A stretch of 64,000 bases of DNA. Source: Aestuariibacter sp. A3R04 (GTDB lineage: Bacteria; Pseudomonadota; Gammaproteobacteria; Enterobacterales; Alteromonadaceae). Positions 26,751 to 35,357 of the stretch are shown here, one piece after another. The notes below the pieces were generated by a model that was not told the origin of the DNA, did not search any database, and was given only the letters and a program-made list of their open reading frames with translations. The position numbers and the translations under genes are program-made. Each line of letters starts with the position of its first letter. Position 1 is the first letter of the stretch. The stretch covers positions 310,001 to 374,000 of the forward strand of contig NZ_JAHKQR010000016.1 in NCBI RefSeq assembly GCF_018860805.1. Reading direction: 5' to 3'.

Positions 26751-29075
26751 CTAGTGGGAAGCAGGTTGTGGTCCCATTTCCAGCCGTAAGGTGCCTCCAG
26801 AAGTGATTTCTTCATGGGTAAGATAGAAGCGATCCAACGGTTTGCCATTTAGCCATGCTTTCTGAATGTAGCGATTTTCGTCACTGTTATTCACCGTTTC
26901 AATCACAAAGTGCTCACCAGAGTAATAATCGTCGCTAAGGGCAATATCGATGCGATCAAAAATAGGGCTGCCAATTTGATAAACCGGGTTAATACTGGCA
27001 CCGCCATCTATCTGGAATAACCCAATTTTCATCAATACTGACAACGAGCCCATTAACCCTTGATCTTCGTCGCCATTAAAGCCAAATTCCGGTGACAACT
27101 TAGCGTAAACGTTGTTGATGACTTCCCGAGTCCAATACTGGGTTTTAGCGGGTTCATCAAGGGCGTTGAAAATAAACGCCGTTTGCATCGAAGGCTGATT
27201 GCCGTAGTTTATTGGTATGCGACGATACTCTTCGTGAGTTTCCTTGTCGTGAGCAGTGCCAGACGTGAACCCCAGCCTGGCGGCTTCTTCAAACGCAGCG
27301 TTAAGCTTTTCCGCCGCCATCGCTTTACCGCCCATGAGTTCAGCCAGGCCAGCTATATCGTGAGGAACATACCACGTCATTTGTGCGGCATTAGACTCAA
27401 CAAATCCATGCTGGTATTGATACGGGTCAAACGGTGTTTTCCACGCCCCATCCACATTTTTTGGTCGCATAAACCCACTTTGAACATCGTAAAGATTTTT
27501 GTAGTTCATTGCGCGTTGGGCAAACTCTGTTGCATCAGCGGACTTACCCAGTGCCTGTGCAAACTGACTCAGGGTGTAATCCTGATAAGCATATTCAAGG
27601 GTTTGTCCGGCGCCATCCTGATGATACGCTTTGCTTTTTTCAGGTAGTGGATAGGGCACATATCCCGCTTCGATATAGTGACTCAAGCCCCCTCCAACAG
27701 CGGTGTCGTGCTCATATCCGGCTCGGGCCATAATGCCACCTGGCAAGTGATTTTTCTTCAACGCTTCAAACGCACTCCCGGCGTCAAAATCCCGAATGCC
27801 TTTCATGTAGGCACTAACAATAAACGGCGTGGAGGACGCCCCCGTCATCACATAGGTATAGTTCCCGCCCGACGGACCGCGAGGTACCATGCCGCCGTCT
27901 TTGGCCATCATTAACATGGAATTGGTAAAGTCAGATACCACTTCCGGATAGGCTAACGGCCACAGAGTTTGAATTGTCCACTGCGCGCCCCAGAAGGAAT
28001 CAGAGTTGTGATGGCTAAACGCCGGCTCACCATTTTCATCCAGGGGTATCTGGCCAATTCTCCGGGTTTGAGCAGTTTGATCAGAATATCGTCCATCGGC
28101 GTCAGAAATGGTTCTGCGCCCCTGTAGTGCGTGAAATAAATCGGTATAGAAGCGCTGACGGGTTTTCTCATCGCTCCCCGTCACTTGCACCCGACTTAAC
28201 CATTCATTCCATTCTTCACGAGCGTCTGCAACAGTTCCGTCGAAATCCCAACCAGCTAACTCCGATGCCATGTTGTTTTTGGCCCCGGCTTCATCAACGT
28301 AAGAAATAGCCACTTTCATTTTGATTTCATTGTGCTTAGCAGTGCTGGTAAGCAAAACTGCGGTATCGGTTTCGCTCACCGCCATAGGCGAATCGGTTTC
28401 AATATAAAAGAACACCGGTGTGGGCCTTGGACGGCGAATAGTGGGCGCATTAATAACTGAACCTGAAAATGCCGTTTCTGATAGTTGTGTAAAATGCCCT
28501 TTTGACAAGGCCGATGGACCAAATTGTCCGTCCATATCAAGCAAAATTTGACGCGGCGTGGACGAAGACGTGGGGAAGGTATAGCGGTGAAAGCCAACTC
28601 GTTTTGTAGCGGTAAGCTCAGCATCAATGCCGTAGCGGTCTAACGTGACCTTGTGATAGCCCGCTTTCACGACTTCGTTATCGTGGGAAAAAGGCGAGAA
28701 GTAGTCTTTTTCTATGCTGCTGATATTGCTATTTTGGGATACAGGGAAAACGGATAGCCCCGCCAACTGCCAGGCATGAACGTGATTAAACCCTTTTATT
28801 TCTTCCGTGTTATAGCGATAACCGCTTCCCCATGCACCGTTTATTTCCGTATCAGGGCTGAGGTTAACCATGCCGAAAGGACGGGTTGCTGAATTAAAGT
28901 AAAACCAGCGGGAATTGGCAGAATCGAGCCACGGCCACACTAAATCAACCGGCTCTTGTTGTACCCCGACTTCGGCCGAAGCTGGAACCGACATTTGCAC
29001 TTCATTCGCCTGCTGACACCCCATCATGGGAATTGTCATCACCAGCGCAGGGATTAGCTGTTTGCTTAACTTCAT
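26751..29075 (-). CDS. GH92 family alpha-mannosidase, lipoprotein
   Basis: A 774-residue lipoprotein: the signal ends in the lipobox MMGC (Cys at about residue 20). The mature protein begins with a GH92 N-terminal beta-sandwich (RWFYFNSATRPFGMVNLSPDT, GFNHVHAWQLAG) and continues with the (alpha/alpha)6 domain containing SFWGAQWTIQTLWPLAYPE, MVPRGPSGGNYTYVMTGAS and ETHEEYRRIPINYGNQPSMQ, the region that supplies the catalytic acid and calcium ligands in GH92. These enzymes are calcium-dependent exo-alpha-mannosidases. ATG 29075 is chosen over an upstream TTG because AGGAC lies 8 bases ahead and the signal peptide starts here. It follows the second GntR gene by 41 bases and is probably regulated with it. 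Confidence 0.93.
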   Translation of the reverse strand: MKLSKQLIPALVMTIPMMGCQQANEVQMSVPASAEVGVQQEPVDLVWPWLDSANSRWFYFNSATRPFGMVNLSPDTEINGAWGSGYRYNTEEIKGFNHVHAWQLAGLSVFPVSQNSNISSIEKDYFSPFSHDNEVVKAGYHKVTLDRYGIDAELTATKRVGFHRYTFPTSSSTPRQILLDMDGQFGPSALSKGHFTQLSETAFSGSVINAPTIRRPRPTPVFFYIETDSPMAVSETDTAVLLTSTAKHNEIKMKVAISYVDEAGAKNNMASELAGWDFDGTVADAREEWNEWLSRVQVTGSDEKTRQRFYTDLFHALQGRRTISDADGRYSDQTAQTRRIGQIPLDENGEPAFSHHNSDSFWGAQWTIQTLWPLAYPEVVSDFTNSMLMMAKDGGMVPRGPSGGNYTYVMTGASSTPFIVSAYMKGIRDFDAGSAFEALKKNHLPGGIMARAGYEHDTAVGGGLSHYIEAGYVPYPLPEKSKAYHQDGAGQTLEYAYQDYTLSQFAQALGKSADATEFAQRAMNYKNLYDVQSGFMRPKNVDGAWKTPFDPYQYQHGFVESNAAQMTWYVPHDIAGLAELMGGKAMAAEKLNAAFEEAARLGFTSGTAHDKETHEEYRRIPINYGNQPSMQTAFIFNALDEPAKTQYWTREVINNVYAKLSPEFGFNGDEDQGLMGSLSVLMKIGLFQIDGGASINPVYQIGSPIFDRIDIALSDDYYSGEHFVIETVNNSDENRYIQKAWLNGKPLDRFYLTHEEITSGGTLRLEMGPQPASH

Positions 29076-29116
29076 ATGCTTACGTCCTATCAAATCGTAC
29101 TGTGTCTTAAGATGCG

Positions 29117-29830
29117 TTAGTCTTCATCATCCAGTTTACAGGCGGAGAATTCGTGAATAACGTGCTGAATATGTTGCTGCATGGCAGCTCGGGCACGCTC
29201 GGGGTTTCGCTGTTGGAGTGCATCGATAATTTTATCGTGGTCCGACACCACAGACGTGGTGCCCCAGTTTCTGATCAGCGTATCGAAGGTTTTATTCATT
29301 TGTGAGTGGCTTTTTAACGACCACAGCCAACTGATAATCTCAATAATGCTGGCATTGCGTGTAGCTTTTGCAATCAATTCGTGAAACTGACGGTCTACAT
29401 TGTGCATCTCGCCCAAATCCTGATCTTCCAGCATTTGCATTGCTTTTTGAAACGCCCTCAGCTGTTCAATCTCTTCCACCGATATACGCTGCGCAGCCAG
29501 GCTTGCGGCCTCAGATTCGAAGTGTAGTCTGGCTTCGAGAATTTCAAAGGGACCGGGTAGTGTTTCATCTGTGCATAGCTCGTGTTGCTCGAAGGTATTT
29601 GCCATGTACACGCCCGAGCCCGGGCGAATTTCAACAATGCCATTGACTTCCAGAGCGATCATGGCTTCCCGTACCGACGGACGACTGACATTGAGTTCCT
29701 CCGCGAGGGTTCGCTCTGAAGGCAACTTATCACCGGCTTTGAGCGCTTCGCGTTGGACCCGCGCCATAATGTGCTCGGCGACTTGCAGATACAAACGTTT
29801 CGCTGTTGGTTGCTGGACTATTGGTAACAT
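29117..29830 (-). CDS. GntR/FadR-subfamily transcriptional regulator, paralogue of the 9227 gene
   Basis: A 237-residue regulator with N-terminal winged helix (LPSERTLAEELNVSRPSVREAMIALEV) shown here in part as LPSERTLAE and SRPSVREAMIALE, and a C-terminal FCD domain (GPFEILEARLHFESEAA, HNVDRQFHELIAKATRN, MQQHIQHVIHEF). It is very similar along its length to the regulator at 9227-9934, so the two are likely paralogues from duplication. It is the first gene of a probable operon with the GH92 mannosidase and is divergent from the sugar symporter. Two candidate operators lie in the divergent gap. The ligand is unknown; a hexuronate or related sugar is the first guess. Confidence 0.92.
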   Translation of the reverse strand: MLPIVQQPTAKRLYLQVAEHIMARVQREALKAGDKLPSERTLAEELNVSRPSVREAMIALEVNGIVEIRPGSGVYMANTFEQHELCTDETLPGPFEILEARLHFESEAASLAAQRISVEEIEQLRAFQKAMQMLEDQDLGEMHNVDRQFHELIAKATRNASIIEIISWLWSLKSHSQMNKTFDTLIRNWGTTSVVSDHDKIIDALQQRNPERARAAMQQHIQHVIHEFSACKLDDED

Positions 29831-29881
29831 TTTGCAGTTTCTTTTTTCGCAATTTAACGGCTTTCAACAGGCACTACCAAT

Positions 29882-29894
29882 CTGGTAAGGCCAA
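29882..29894. promoter_or_regulatory. candidate GntR operator CTGGTAAGGCCAA
   Basis: One mismatch from the TTGG-N5-CCAA pattern seen at 9115 and 30102, 52 bases upstream of the GntR start codon. It partly overlaps the perfect dyad TACCAATCTGGTA at 29875-29887, so the exact binding register is unclear. Autoregulation is likely. Confidence 0.4.
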
Positions 29895-30101
29895 ACAAAT
29901 AAAACATACACGTTCAAATTTTACAACCATTTATTTACATAACCAATTCACAAATCAAATAAAACCTTTAAAAACAAATGAAAAATACTATTATTCAATG
30001 GTATAAATAGTATCACTGTCTGGTTAATATTTGCGAAATCACTATCACAGCACAACTAAATTGTCGCGAAAAAACTGTTTAAAGTGTAAACCACCCCAAA
30101 A

Positions 30102-30114
30102 TTGGTATTGCCAA
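30102..30114. promoter_or_regulatory. candidate GntR operator TTGGTATTGCCAA
   Basis: A TTGG-N5-CCAA dyad 76 bases upstream of the sugar symporter start, close to the known UxuR/ExuR pattern TTGGTATACCAA. The same arms and spacing occur between uxuA and the other GntR gene. Confidence 0.5.
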
Positions 30115-30189
30115 AACAACAAAAAGGCCTCAACATAGACACATTCGGTAAGACCGTACCCATATCATTTAACAAGAAGCAGGCTTTCC

Positions 30190-31401
30190 ATGACTACGCA
30201 ATCCACTTCTCCCTCTATACGAACGCCCTTAGTCACTATGTCTGCACTGTTTTTCTTCTGGGGGTTTCTCACCAGCCTGAATGATGTACTTATTCCACAC
30301 CTGAAAAGTGCGTTTTCGCTGAACTACACCCAGGCCATGCTTGTGCAGCTAGCCTTTTTTGGCGCTTACTTTTTGATCTCATTGCCGGCCGGTAAAATCA
30401 TTGCCAGAATCGGCTTCAAGCGGGGTATCATTGCAGGTTTGCTGGTTACAGCGCTGGGATGCGTATTGTTTTATCCTGCTGCAGCATTTAAAACTTACAG
30501 CTTCTTCTTGGCGGGTTTATTTGTACTGGCCAGCGGCATCACAATTTTGCAGGTATCAGCAAACCCCTACGTGGCAGCGCTGGGAAATGAAAAAACGGCA
30601 TCAAGCCGGCTAAACTTTTGTCAGGGCATGAACTCTGTTGGACATACTGCGGCACCGTTTTTCGGGGCGCTGTTTATTGTAGGTGCCGCCGCAGAAGGCA
30701 GTACTGCAAACCCGGAGTCAGTGCAAGTTCCCTATCTGTCTATTGCTCTGGCGCTATGTGTGGTAGCCCTGTTTTTCAAGTTTTACCCACTTCCCAAACT
30801 GACTGTAGAGGCCCATGATGCCAACCAGCAAAGCCAACCTCTATCACGGCTTTTTCATCATCGTCATCTCGTATTAGGTGCAGTTGCGATTTTTCTGTAT
30901 GTAGGTGCGGAAGTATCAGTGGGCAGTTTTATTATTAGCTTTTTGGCCGACGACACCGTTGCCGGATTGAGTCATAGTGAGGCCGCAGGCTATCTTGGTC
31001 TCTATTGGGGAAGTGCAATGGTGGGAAGATTCGCAGGGTCATTCGCGATGCGGTTCATCAACGCCTCTTCGGCATTAATGTTCAACGCATTCGCCGCCAT
31101 CGCATTGTTGATCACGGTTATGTTTGCCAGTGGAAATGTTGCAGTGTGGGCGGTAGTGCTGATTGGACTTTGCAATTCCATCATGTTTCCCACTCTCTTT
31201 TCCCTGGGTATTCGGGGGTTGGGAACAGATACAGCACAGGGGGCAGGTTTATTGTGTCTGGCCATTGTCGGAGGCGCTATTGTGCCCTTGTTACAGGGCG
31301 TGGTAGCAGACATGACAGCCGTGCAGTTTAGCTTTGTGGTTCCTGTTGCCGGGTATTTATACATTGCCTGGTATGCCAAACAAAGCGCGCACCACGAATA
31401 A
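30190..31401 (+). CDS. FucP-type sugar:proton symporter (MFS)
   Basis: A 403-residue inner-membrane transporter of the FucP/GluP branch of the major facilitator superfamily. The motifs FFFWGFLTSLNDVLIPHLK (residues about 19-37), QLAFFGAYFLISLPAG, LQVSANPYVAALG, RLNFCQGMNSVGHTAAP and SNSIMFPTLFSLGI-type sequence (CNSIMFPTLFSLGIRGLG) are diagnostic for this branch, which carries fucose, glucose, galactose or mannose with protons. Twelve helices are expected. It is divergent from the GntR-GH92 operon, so mannose released by the mannosidase is one plausible substrate, but the family alone does not decide. It ends convergently with azurin. Confidence 0.9.
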   Translation: MTTQSTSPSIRTPLVTMSALFFFWGFLTSLNDVLIPHLKSAFSLNYTQAMLVQLAFFGAYFLISLPAGKIIARIGFKRGIIAGLLVTALGCVLFYPAAAFKTYSFFLAGLFVLASGITILQVSANPYVAALGNEKTASSRLNFCQGMNSVGHTAAPFFGALFIVGAAAEGSTANPESVQVPYLSIALALCVVALFFKFYPLPKLTVEAHDANQQSQPLSRLFHHRHLVLGAVAIFLYVGAEVSVGSFIISFLADDTVAGLSHSEAAGYLGLYWGSAMVGRFAGSFAMRFINASSALMFNAFAAIALLITVMFASGNVAVWAVVLIGLCNSIMFPTLFSLGIRGLGTDTAQGAGLLCLAIVGGAIVPLLQGVVADMTAVQFSFVVPVAGYLYIAWYAKQSAHHE

Positions 31402-31439
31402 CATTAGGAGCGCGCAAGCAGGTGACGGCCAGAGCACTA

Positions 31440-31880
31440 TTACTGAACCTTCAGCGCCCCTTTCATCACCCCAATATGGCCGGGAAACGAACAGAAAAAC
31501 TGATACGATTCGTCAGCAGATAGGGCGTTCACATCAAAGGTAACGGAGGTTTCTTCACCGCCGCCAATTACTTTGGTATAGGCGATAACACGCCCGTCGC
31601 CAGGCTTGATGTAATCGTTGTTCAACCCTGCGCCCACACCATCACCTGCGATGGCCTGTGCATCAGCGGTTTTAGACAATACCCAGTTGTGCCCCATGAT
31701 ATTTCTGGGCAATGTGCCAGTGTGTTTTAGTGTTACTGTATAACTGTCGCAACTGGCGGGTACCACCATTTCCGACGTGCTGAATTGCATGGTGTCGGTG
31801 CTGTCGATTGTCATTGCACAGTCTTCCGCCAGCGCAAGGCCACTAAACAGCGTTGTCGCTATTAGAATCATTTGTTTCAT
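31440..31880 (-). CDS. azurin (type 1 blue copper protein)
   Basis: A 146-residue periplasmic precursor with signal peptide ending in SGLALA. The mature part starts AEDCAMTIDSTDTMQF, as azurins do. The copper ligands are visible: His in NIMGHNWVLS, then Cys, His and Met in FFCSFPGHIGVMKG. The disulphide pair (DC...ASC) is also present. ATG 31880 is chosen because GGAG lies 7 bases upstream and the signal peptide starts here; the frame extends 13 codons upstream without support. Azurin shuttles electrons in the periplasm. A perfect Fur-type box lies 62 bases upstream, shared with the divergent fumC gene. Confidence 0.96.
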   Translation of the reverse strand: MKQMILIATTLFSGLALAEDCAMTIDSTDTMQFSTSEMVVPASCDSYTVTLKHTGTLPRNIMGHNWVLSKTADAQAIAGDGVGAGLNNDYIKPGDGRVIAYTKVIGGGEETSVTFDVNALSADESYQFFCSFPGHIGVMKGALKVQ

Positions 31881-31942
31881 TGCTTCACTCCGCATTTTAA
31901 ACATGTAAAACAGTACCATAAGATGCCGGTCTCAACATAGAA

Positions 31943-31961
31943 AATGATAATAATTATCATT
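31943..31961. promoter_or_regulatory. Fur box AATGATAATAATTATCATT
   Basis: A perfect 9-1-9 inverted repeat that contains the 7-1-7 Fur core TGATAATNATTATCA exactly (established consensus). It lies between azurin (62 bases from its ATG) and fumC (186 bases from its ATG). Iron control of fumC, the iron-independent fumarase, has precedent in other gammaproteobacteria; control of azurin would also be possible. Confidence 0.8.
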
Positions 31962-32146
31962 CATAAATATGATAACCAACATAAATTATGATGCACATTC
32001 TTTACTACGTGCTGCGATGAAATGAAGATTAACCCATCGAAAGCTAAACCAAATGAGTGTTGTGACCGTTCAACTTAACTTAGATAGACACATCAATAAG
32101 CAATGCCCCAATCACACGTAAAACCGCGTACGAACAGGAGAGCAAA

Positions 32147-33523
32147 ATGTCACACTTCAGAGAAGAGTCAGATAGCATGGGAACCTTAAAGGTGCCTGCC
32201 GATGCCCTCTATGGCGCGCAAACTCAGCGTGCGGTAGACAATTTTCCCGTCAGCGGGCACACCATGCCACTGCCCTTTATTCGCGCCCTTATTCAGGTAA
32301 AAAAAGCGGCTGCCATGGCCAACCTGCATTTAGGCTGTATTGATCAATCCGTACACGATGGCATTATTCGTGCCTGTGAGGCCCTGCTCAACGACGAAAA
32401 GTTATTATCACACTTCCCTGTCGATATATTTCAAACGGGCTCAGGTACCAGCACTAACATGAATGCTAACGAGGTAATAGCCACCTTGGCTTATCGCCTC
32501 ACCGGCACAAACATCCACCCCAATGATCATGTTAACTACGGTCAAAGCAGCAACGATGTTATCCCTACCACTATTCACGTCAGTGCGGCGCTGGCCCTGA
32601 ATAAAGATCTTCTGCCCGCCCTTGAGCATCTCTCAAAGACCATTGCCACTAAAGCGGATACCCTTAAAGGTTACTGCAAAACCGGGCGTACGCATCTGAT
32701 GGACGCCATGCCTGTGCGCATGGATCAGAGCTTGAGAGGGTGGCAGGCGCAAATTAACCAGCAGATGGCTCACCTTGGTTACTTCCAGAGCACCATTCAG
32801 CGCTTGGCACTTGGCGGCACCGCAGTGGGCACAGGTGTGAACGCTCACCCGCAGTTCGCCATTCGCTTTAACCAGGCGTTGAGTAAGATCACACAAATCG
32901 ACTTTACCTCAGCAGACAATTTTTTTGCTGCCATTGGGTCACAGGACACGGCTGTTAGCTTGTCGGGACAGTTAAAATCAACCGCCGCGACTGTGATGAA
33001 AATTGCCAACGATCTGCGCTGGATGAACTCCGGGCCTCTGGCGGGGTTAGGGGAGATTGCGCTGCCCGCACTGCAGCCGGGTTCGTCAATTATGCCGGGT
33101 AAAATAAACCCGGTGATCCCCGAAGCAGTAGCCATGGCAGCGGCACAGGTGATGGGCAATGACACCGCGATTACAGTGGGTGGCCAGTCGGGTAACTTCG
33201 AATTAAACGTCATGCTGCCTATGATTGCGTCTAACCTGCTCAGCAGCCTGGAACTGTTGGCAAACAGTGCCACTATTTTGGCCGACAAAGCCATTTCCGG
33301 CTTTACTGTAAACGAAGAAAACATCGCCGCACCACTTCACAAAAACCCCATACTGGTCACGGCACTTAACCCTGTTATTGGTTACCGCAAGGCCGCAGAC
33401 ATTGCCAAAAAAGCCTACGAAACTAAGCGCCCGGTTATTGACGTGGCTGAAGAGTTGACGGATATCTCAAGAGACGAGCTAAGCACACTACTGGACCCAC
33501 TAAAACTCACCTCACCGGGTTAA
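32147..33523 (+). CDS. fumC: class II fumarate hydratase
   Basis: A 458-residue cytosolic enzyme that interconverts fumarate and malate without an iron-sulphur cluster. The superfamily signature GSSIMPGKINP is at about residue 315, and FQTGSGTSTNMNANEV, NYGQSSNDVIPT and KTGRTHLMDAMP (active-site His) are all intact. AGGAG lies 6 bases before the ATG. The Fur box upstream suggests derepression under iron limitation, when iron-dependent fumarases fail. It ends 22 bases from the convergent phosphatase gene. Confidence 0.97.
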   Translation: MSHFREESDSMGTLKVPADALYGAQTQRAVDNFPVSGHTMPLPFIRALIQVKKAAAMANLHLGCIDQSVHDGIIRACEALLNDEKLLSHFPVDIFQTGSGTSTNMNANEVIATLAYRLTGTNIHPNDHVNYGQSSNDVIPTTIHVSAALALNKDLLPALEHLSKTIATKADTLKGYCKTGRTHLMDAMPVRMDQSLRGWQAQINQQMAHLGYFQSTIQRLALGGTAVGTGVNAHPQFAIRFNQALSKITQIDFTSADNFFAAIGSQDTAVSLSGQLKSTAATVMKIANDLRWMNSGPLAGLGEIALPALQPGSSIMPGKINPVIPEAVAMAAAQVMGNDTAITVGGQSGNFELNVMLPMIASNLLSSLELLANSATILADKAISGFTVNEENIAAPLHKNPILVTALNPVIGYRKAADIAKKAYETKRPVIDVAEELTDISRDELSTLLDPLKLTSPG

Positions 33524-33545
33524 GTCAGGGCCGATGATGTCTGCT

Positions 33546-34106
33546 TCAGTCCAGCCAACTTCCCCAGTGCAATTCGCCATTTTCAGCGCACAGGGTATAA
33601 CCGGAGCAATTGCCTATTTTCCGCCCCTGGGAAAACGTTCTGGCGAGGCAAGCCATAGCATCGCCGTGGCTTATCACCAGTGCGTTGCCGCGGCTGCTAC
33701 GGGCAATGTGATGCAGAGCATCACTCAGTCTGGCGGCAACCGAGTTGGCATTTTCACCACCGTTGTCTGGCATGCGCTCAGGTTGAGTATAGCGGTACTT
33801 CCTGAATTCCAGATAATCGGGTAAGGTTGCCATGGGTTTACCTTCCCATTCGCCAAACGAACGCTCACACAACCGTTCGTCAACAGTATGACTGACCTTT
33901 AGGGTTGTGGCACAAATATCCGCCGTGTGCTTGGCACGTCCCAAATGTGAACTCCAAATACCGGTTAATGCCCACGCACTTGCCTTACTGGCCATCTCTG
34001 TGGCTTGTTGCACGCCAAGAGACGTCAACGGACTGTTCAACTGCCCTTGCAACTTCCGATCGCGGTTCCATTCGGTTTCCCCATGACGACAAACGTATAG
34101 CAACAA
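33546..34106 (-). CDS. histidine phosphatase family protein (phosphoglycerate mutase-like)
   Basis: A 186-residue protein of the branch-1 histidine phosphatase superfamily. The RHG motif with catalytic His is YVCRHGETEWN at residues 4-14, the acid Glu region is around ERSFGEWEG, and the second catalytic His is in NALVISHGDAMACLAR. Likely substrates include small phosphomonoesters (CobC, GpmB or PhoE-like roles), which the sequence does not discriminate. The start is TTG at 34106, with AGGGG 8 bases upstream. It is divergent from the cation efflux gene. Confidence 0.87.
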   Translation of the reverse strand: MLLYVCRHGETEWNRDRKLQGQLNSPLTSLGVQQATEMASKASAWALTGIWSSHLGRAKHTADICATTLKVSHTVDERLCERSFGEWEGKPMATLPDYLEFRKYRYTQPERMPDNGGENANSVAARLSDALHHIARSSRGNALVISHGDAMACLARTFSQGRKIGNCSGYTLCAENGELHWGSWLD

Positions 34107-34239
34107 AATTCAATCCCCTTTCAGACTAACGTGGTTTATAACACAACTGAATGCGCAAGACGGCCATGAGAATAAAGACCCGCCGTGCGCTTTGCGTTAA
34201 CATAGGCAAATAGTACCGGATTGGAGTGTCGGAGCAAGA

Positions 34240-35175
34240 ATGACAGGTGTATCAAGAGGTGATCGCAGCCGATGGGTGAGGGTTGCCACTGTTGCCGCTA
34301 TCCTGGTGGCCTCTTCTTTGTGTATTTTGAAAGCCGTGGGCTGGCTGATGACAGGTTCAACAGCTGTGCTGGGGTCGCTGGCAGACAGTAGTATTGATCT
34401 CCTTGCCAGTGTGGCGGCGGCTGTCGCCGCGCGCTTTGCCGCAACTGAGCCAGACAACAACCACAAATTTGGTCACCACAAGGCCGAAGCGCTCTTTGCC
34501 ATGGGACAGGTTGTGCTCATCAGCGTGTCTGCCACCCTGGTTATCTGGGAATCTACACAGCGCTTTTACGAGGCTGCGCCACTCGACAAACCTGACATCG
34601 CAGTGGGCTCCTTAGCCATTTCTCTGTTTGCCACCCTCGTGCTGGTTACCTTTCAGACCATAGCCGTGAAAAAAACAGATTCCCTGATCATAAAGTCTGA
34701 CCGTGCCCACTACCTGGGCGACGTGTTCGCCCTCACCGGGGCTCTGGCTGCCGTATTAATTGGCGAAACTTATGGCATTCCGAGACTCGATGCCATCGCC
34801 GGCCTTGTTATGGGTGGATTTCTTGGCCATTCAGCTATTCAGGTAAGTAAAATAGCCATTCCGCAACTGATGGACCAAGAACTACCTGAAGCAGACAAAA
34901 ATAAGATAAAAGCCATTTTAGACAACAACCCGCAAGTGAAAGGCTACCACGCTTTGCGCACCCGCAAGGCCGGAGGAAAGCGTTTTATTCAGCTGGATAT
35001 TTTGCTCGACGCCTCCCTTACATTTCGCAAAGCCCATGATATCACCGATGCAGTGGAACTGGCGCTTGAGGCTGCATTTAGCGATACCGATGTCATTATT
35101 CACTCCGATCCCATTGGAGAAGCCAGGCCCGAACGCCGGGTCGTTGAAGATGTGGAAGACTATGGTGAAAAATAG
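34240..35175 (+). CDS. cation diffusion facilitator family efflux protein (FieF-like)
   Basis: A 311-residue inner-membrane metal exporter. Six helices are followed by a cytoplasmic ferredoxin-like domain (about 215-295). Metal-site motifs are present: LADSSIDLLAS in helix 2 (Asp-x3-Asp), NNHKFGHHKAEALFAMGQ after it, and AHYLGDVFALTG in helix 5 (His-x3-Asp). The helix-2 Asp and helix-5 His-x3-Asp set fits FieF/YiiP, which exports Fe2+ or Zn2+ against protons. GGAG lies about 8 bases before the ATG. A Fur site is not seen directly upstream. Confidence 0.92.
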   Translation: MTGVSRGDRSRWVRVATVAAILVASSLCILKAVGWLMTGSTAVLGSLADSSIDLLASVAAAVAARFAATEPDNNHKFGHHKAEALFAMGQVVLISVSATLVIWESTQRFYEAAPLDKPDIAVGSLAISLFATLVLVTFQTIAVKKTDSLIIKSDRAHYLGDVFALTGALAAVLIGETYGIPRLDAIAGLVMGGFLGHSAIQVSKIAIPQLMDQELPEADKNKIKAILDNNPQVKGYHALRTRKAGGKRFIQLDILLDASLTFRKAHDITDAVELALEAAFSDTDVIIHSDPIGEARPERRVVEDVEDYGEK

Positions 35176-35305
35176 CTCTCTGAATGTGTTCTGACTCGTC
35201 ATAAAAGTTTGCCAAATTAATTAATTAGTCGAAATTTTGCCATTTCGTTGTTGACTAATTCGCCAATTTACCGAGAGTAGTTATACTTTCCTAAAGGCCG
35301 TTGTT

Positions 35306-35333
35306 TTGACACGGCATTGCTTATTTGTAAAGC
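35306..35333 (+). promoter_or_regulatory. candidate sigma-70 promoter of the NIT-domain chemoreceptor
   Basis: TTGACA at 35306-35311 is followed after 16 bases by TAAAGC (35328-35333), a poor -10. A nested dyad lies upstream: AATTAGTC (35223-35230) / GACTAATT (35253-35260), with inner arms CGAAAT / ATTTCG. The dyad may be the 3' hairpin of the efflux gene or an operator. Confidence 0.3.
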
Positions 35334-35357
35334 AACTACCGCAAAGAGGACAACATC

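Larger units (their letters stand above)
29831..30189. other. 359-bp AT-rich divergent promoter region
   Basis: No coding signal. The region is markedly AT-rich between about 29895 and 30020. It holds candidate GntR operators at 29882-29894 and 30102-30114, an extra overlapping dyad TACCAATCTGGTA (29875-29887), and an inverted repeat ATACTATT (29985-29992) / AATAGTAT (30006-30013) with a 13-base spacer. It should contain promoters for the GntR-GH92 operon and the sugar symporter. Confidence 0.6.
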
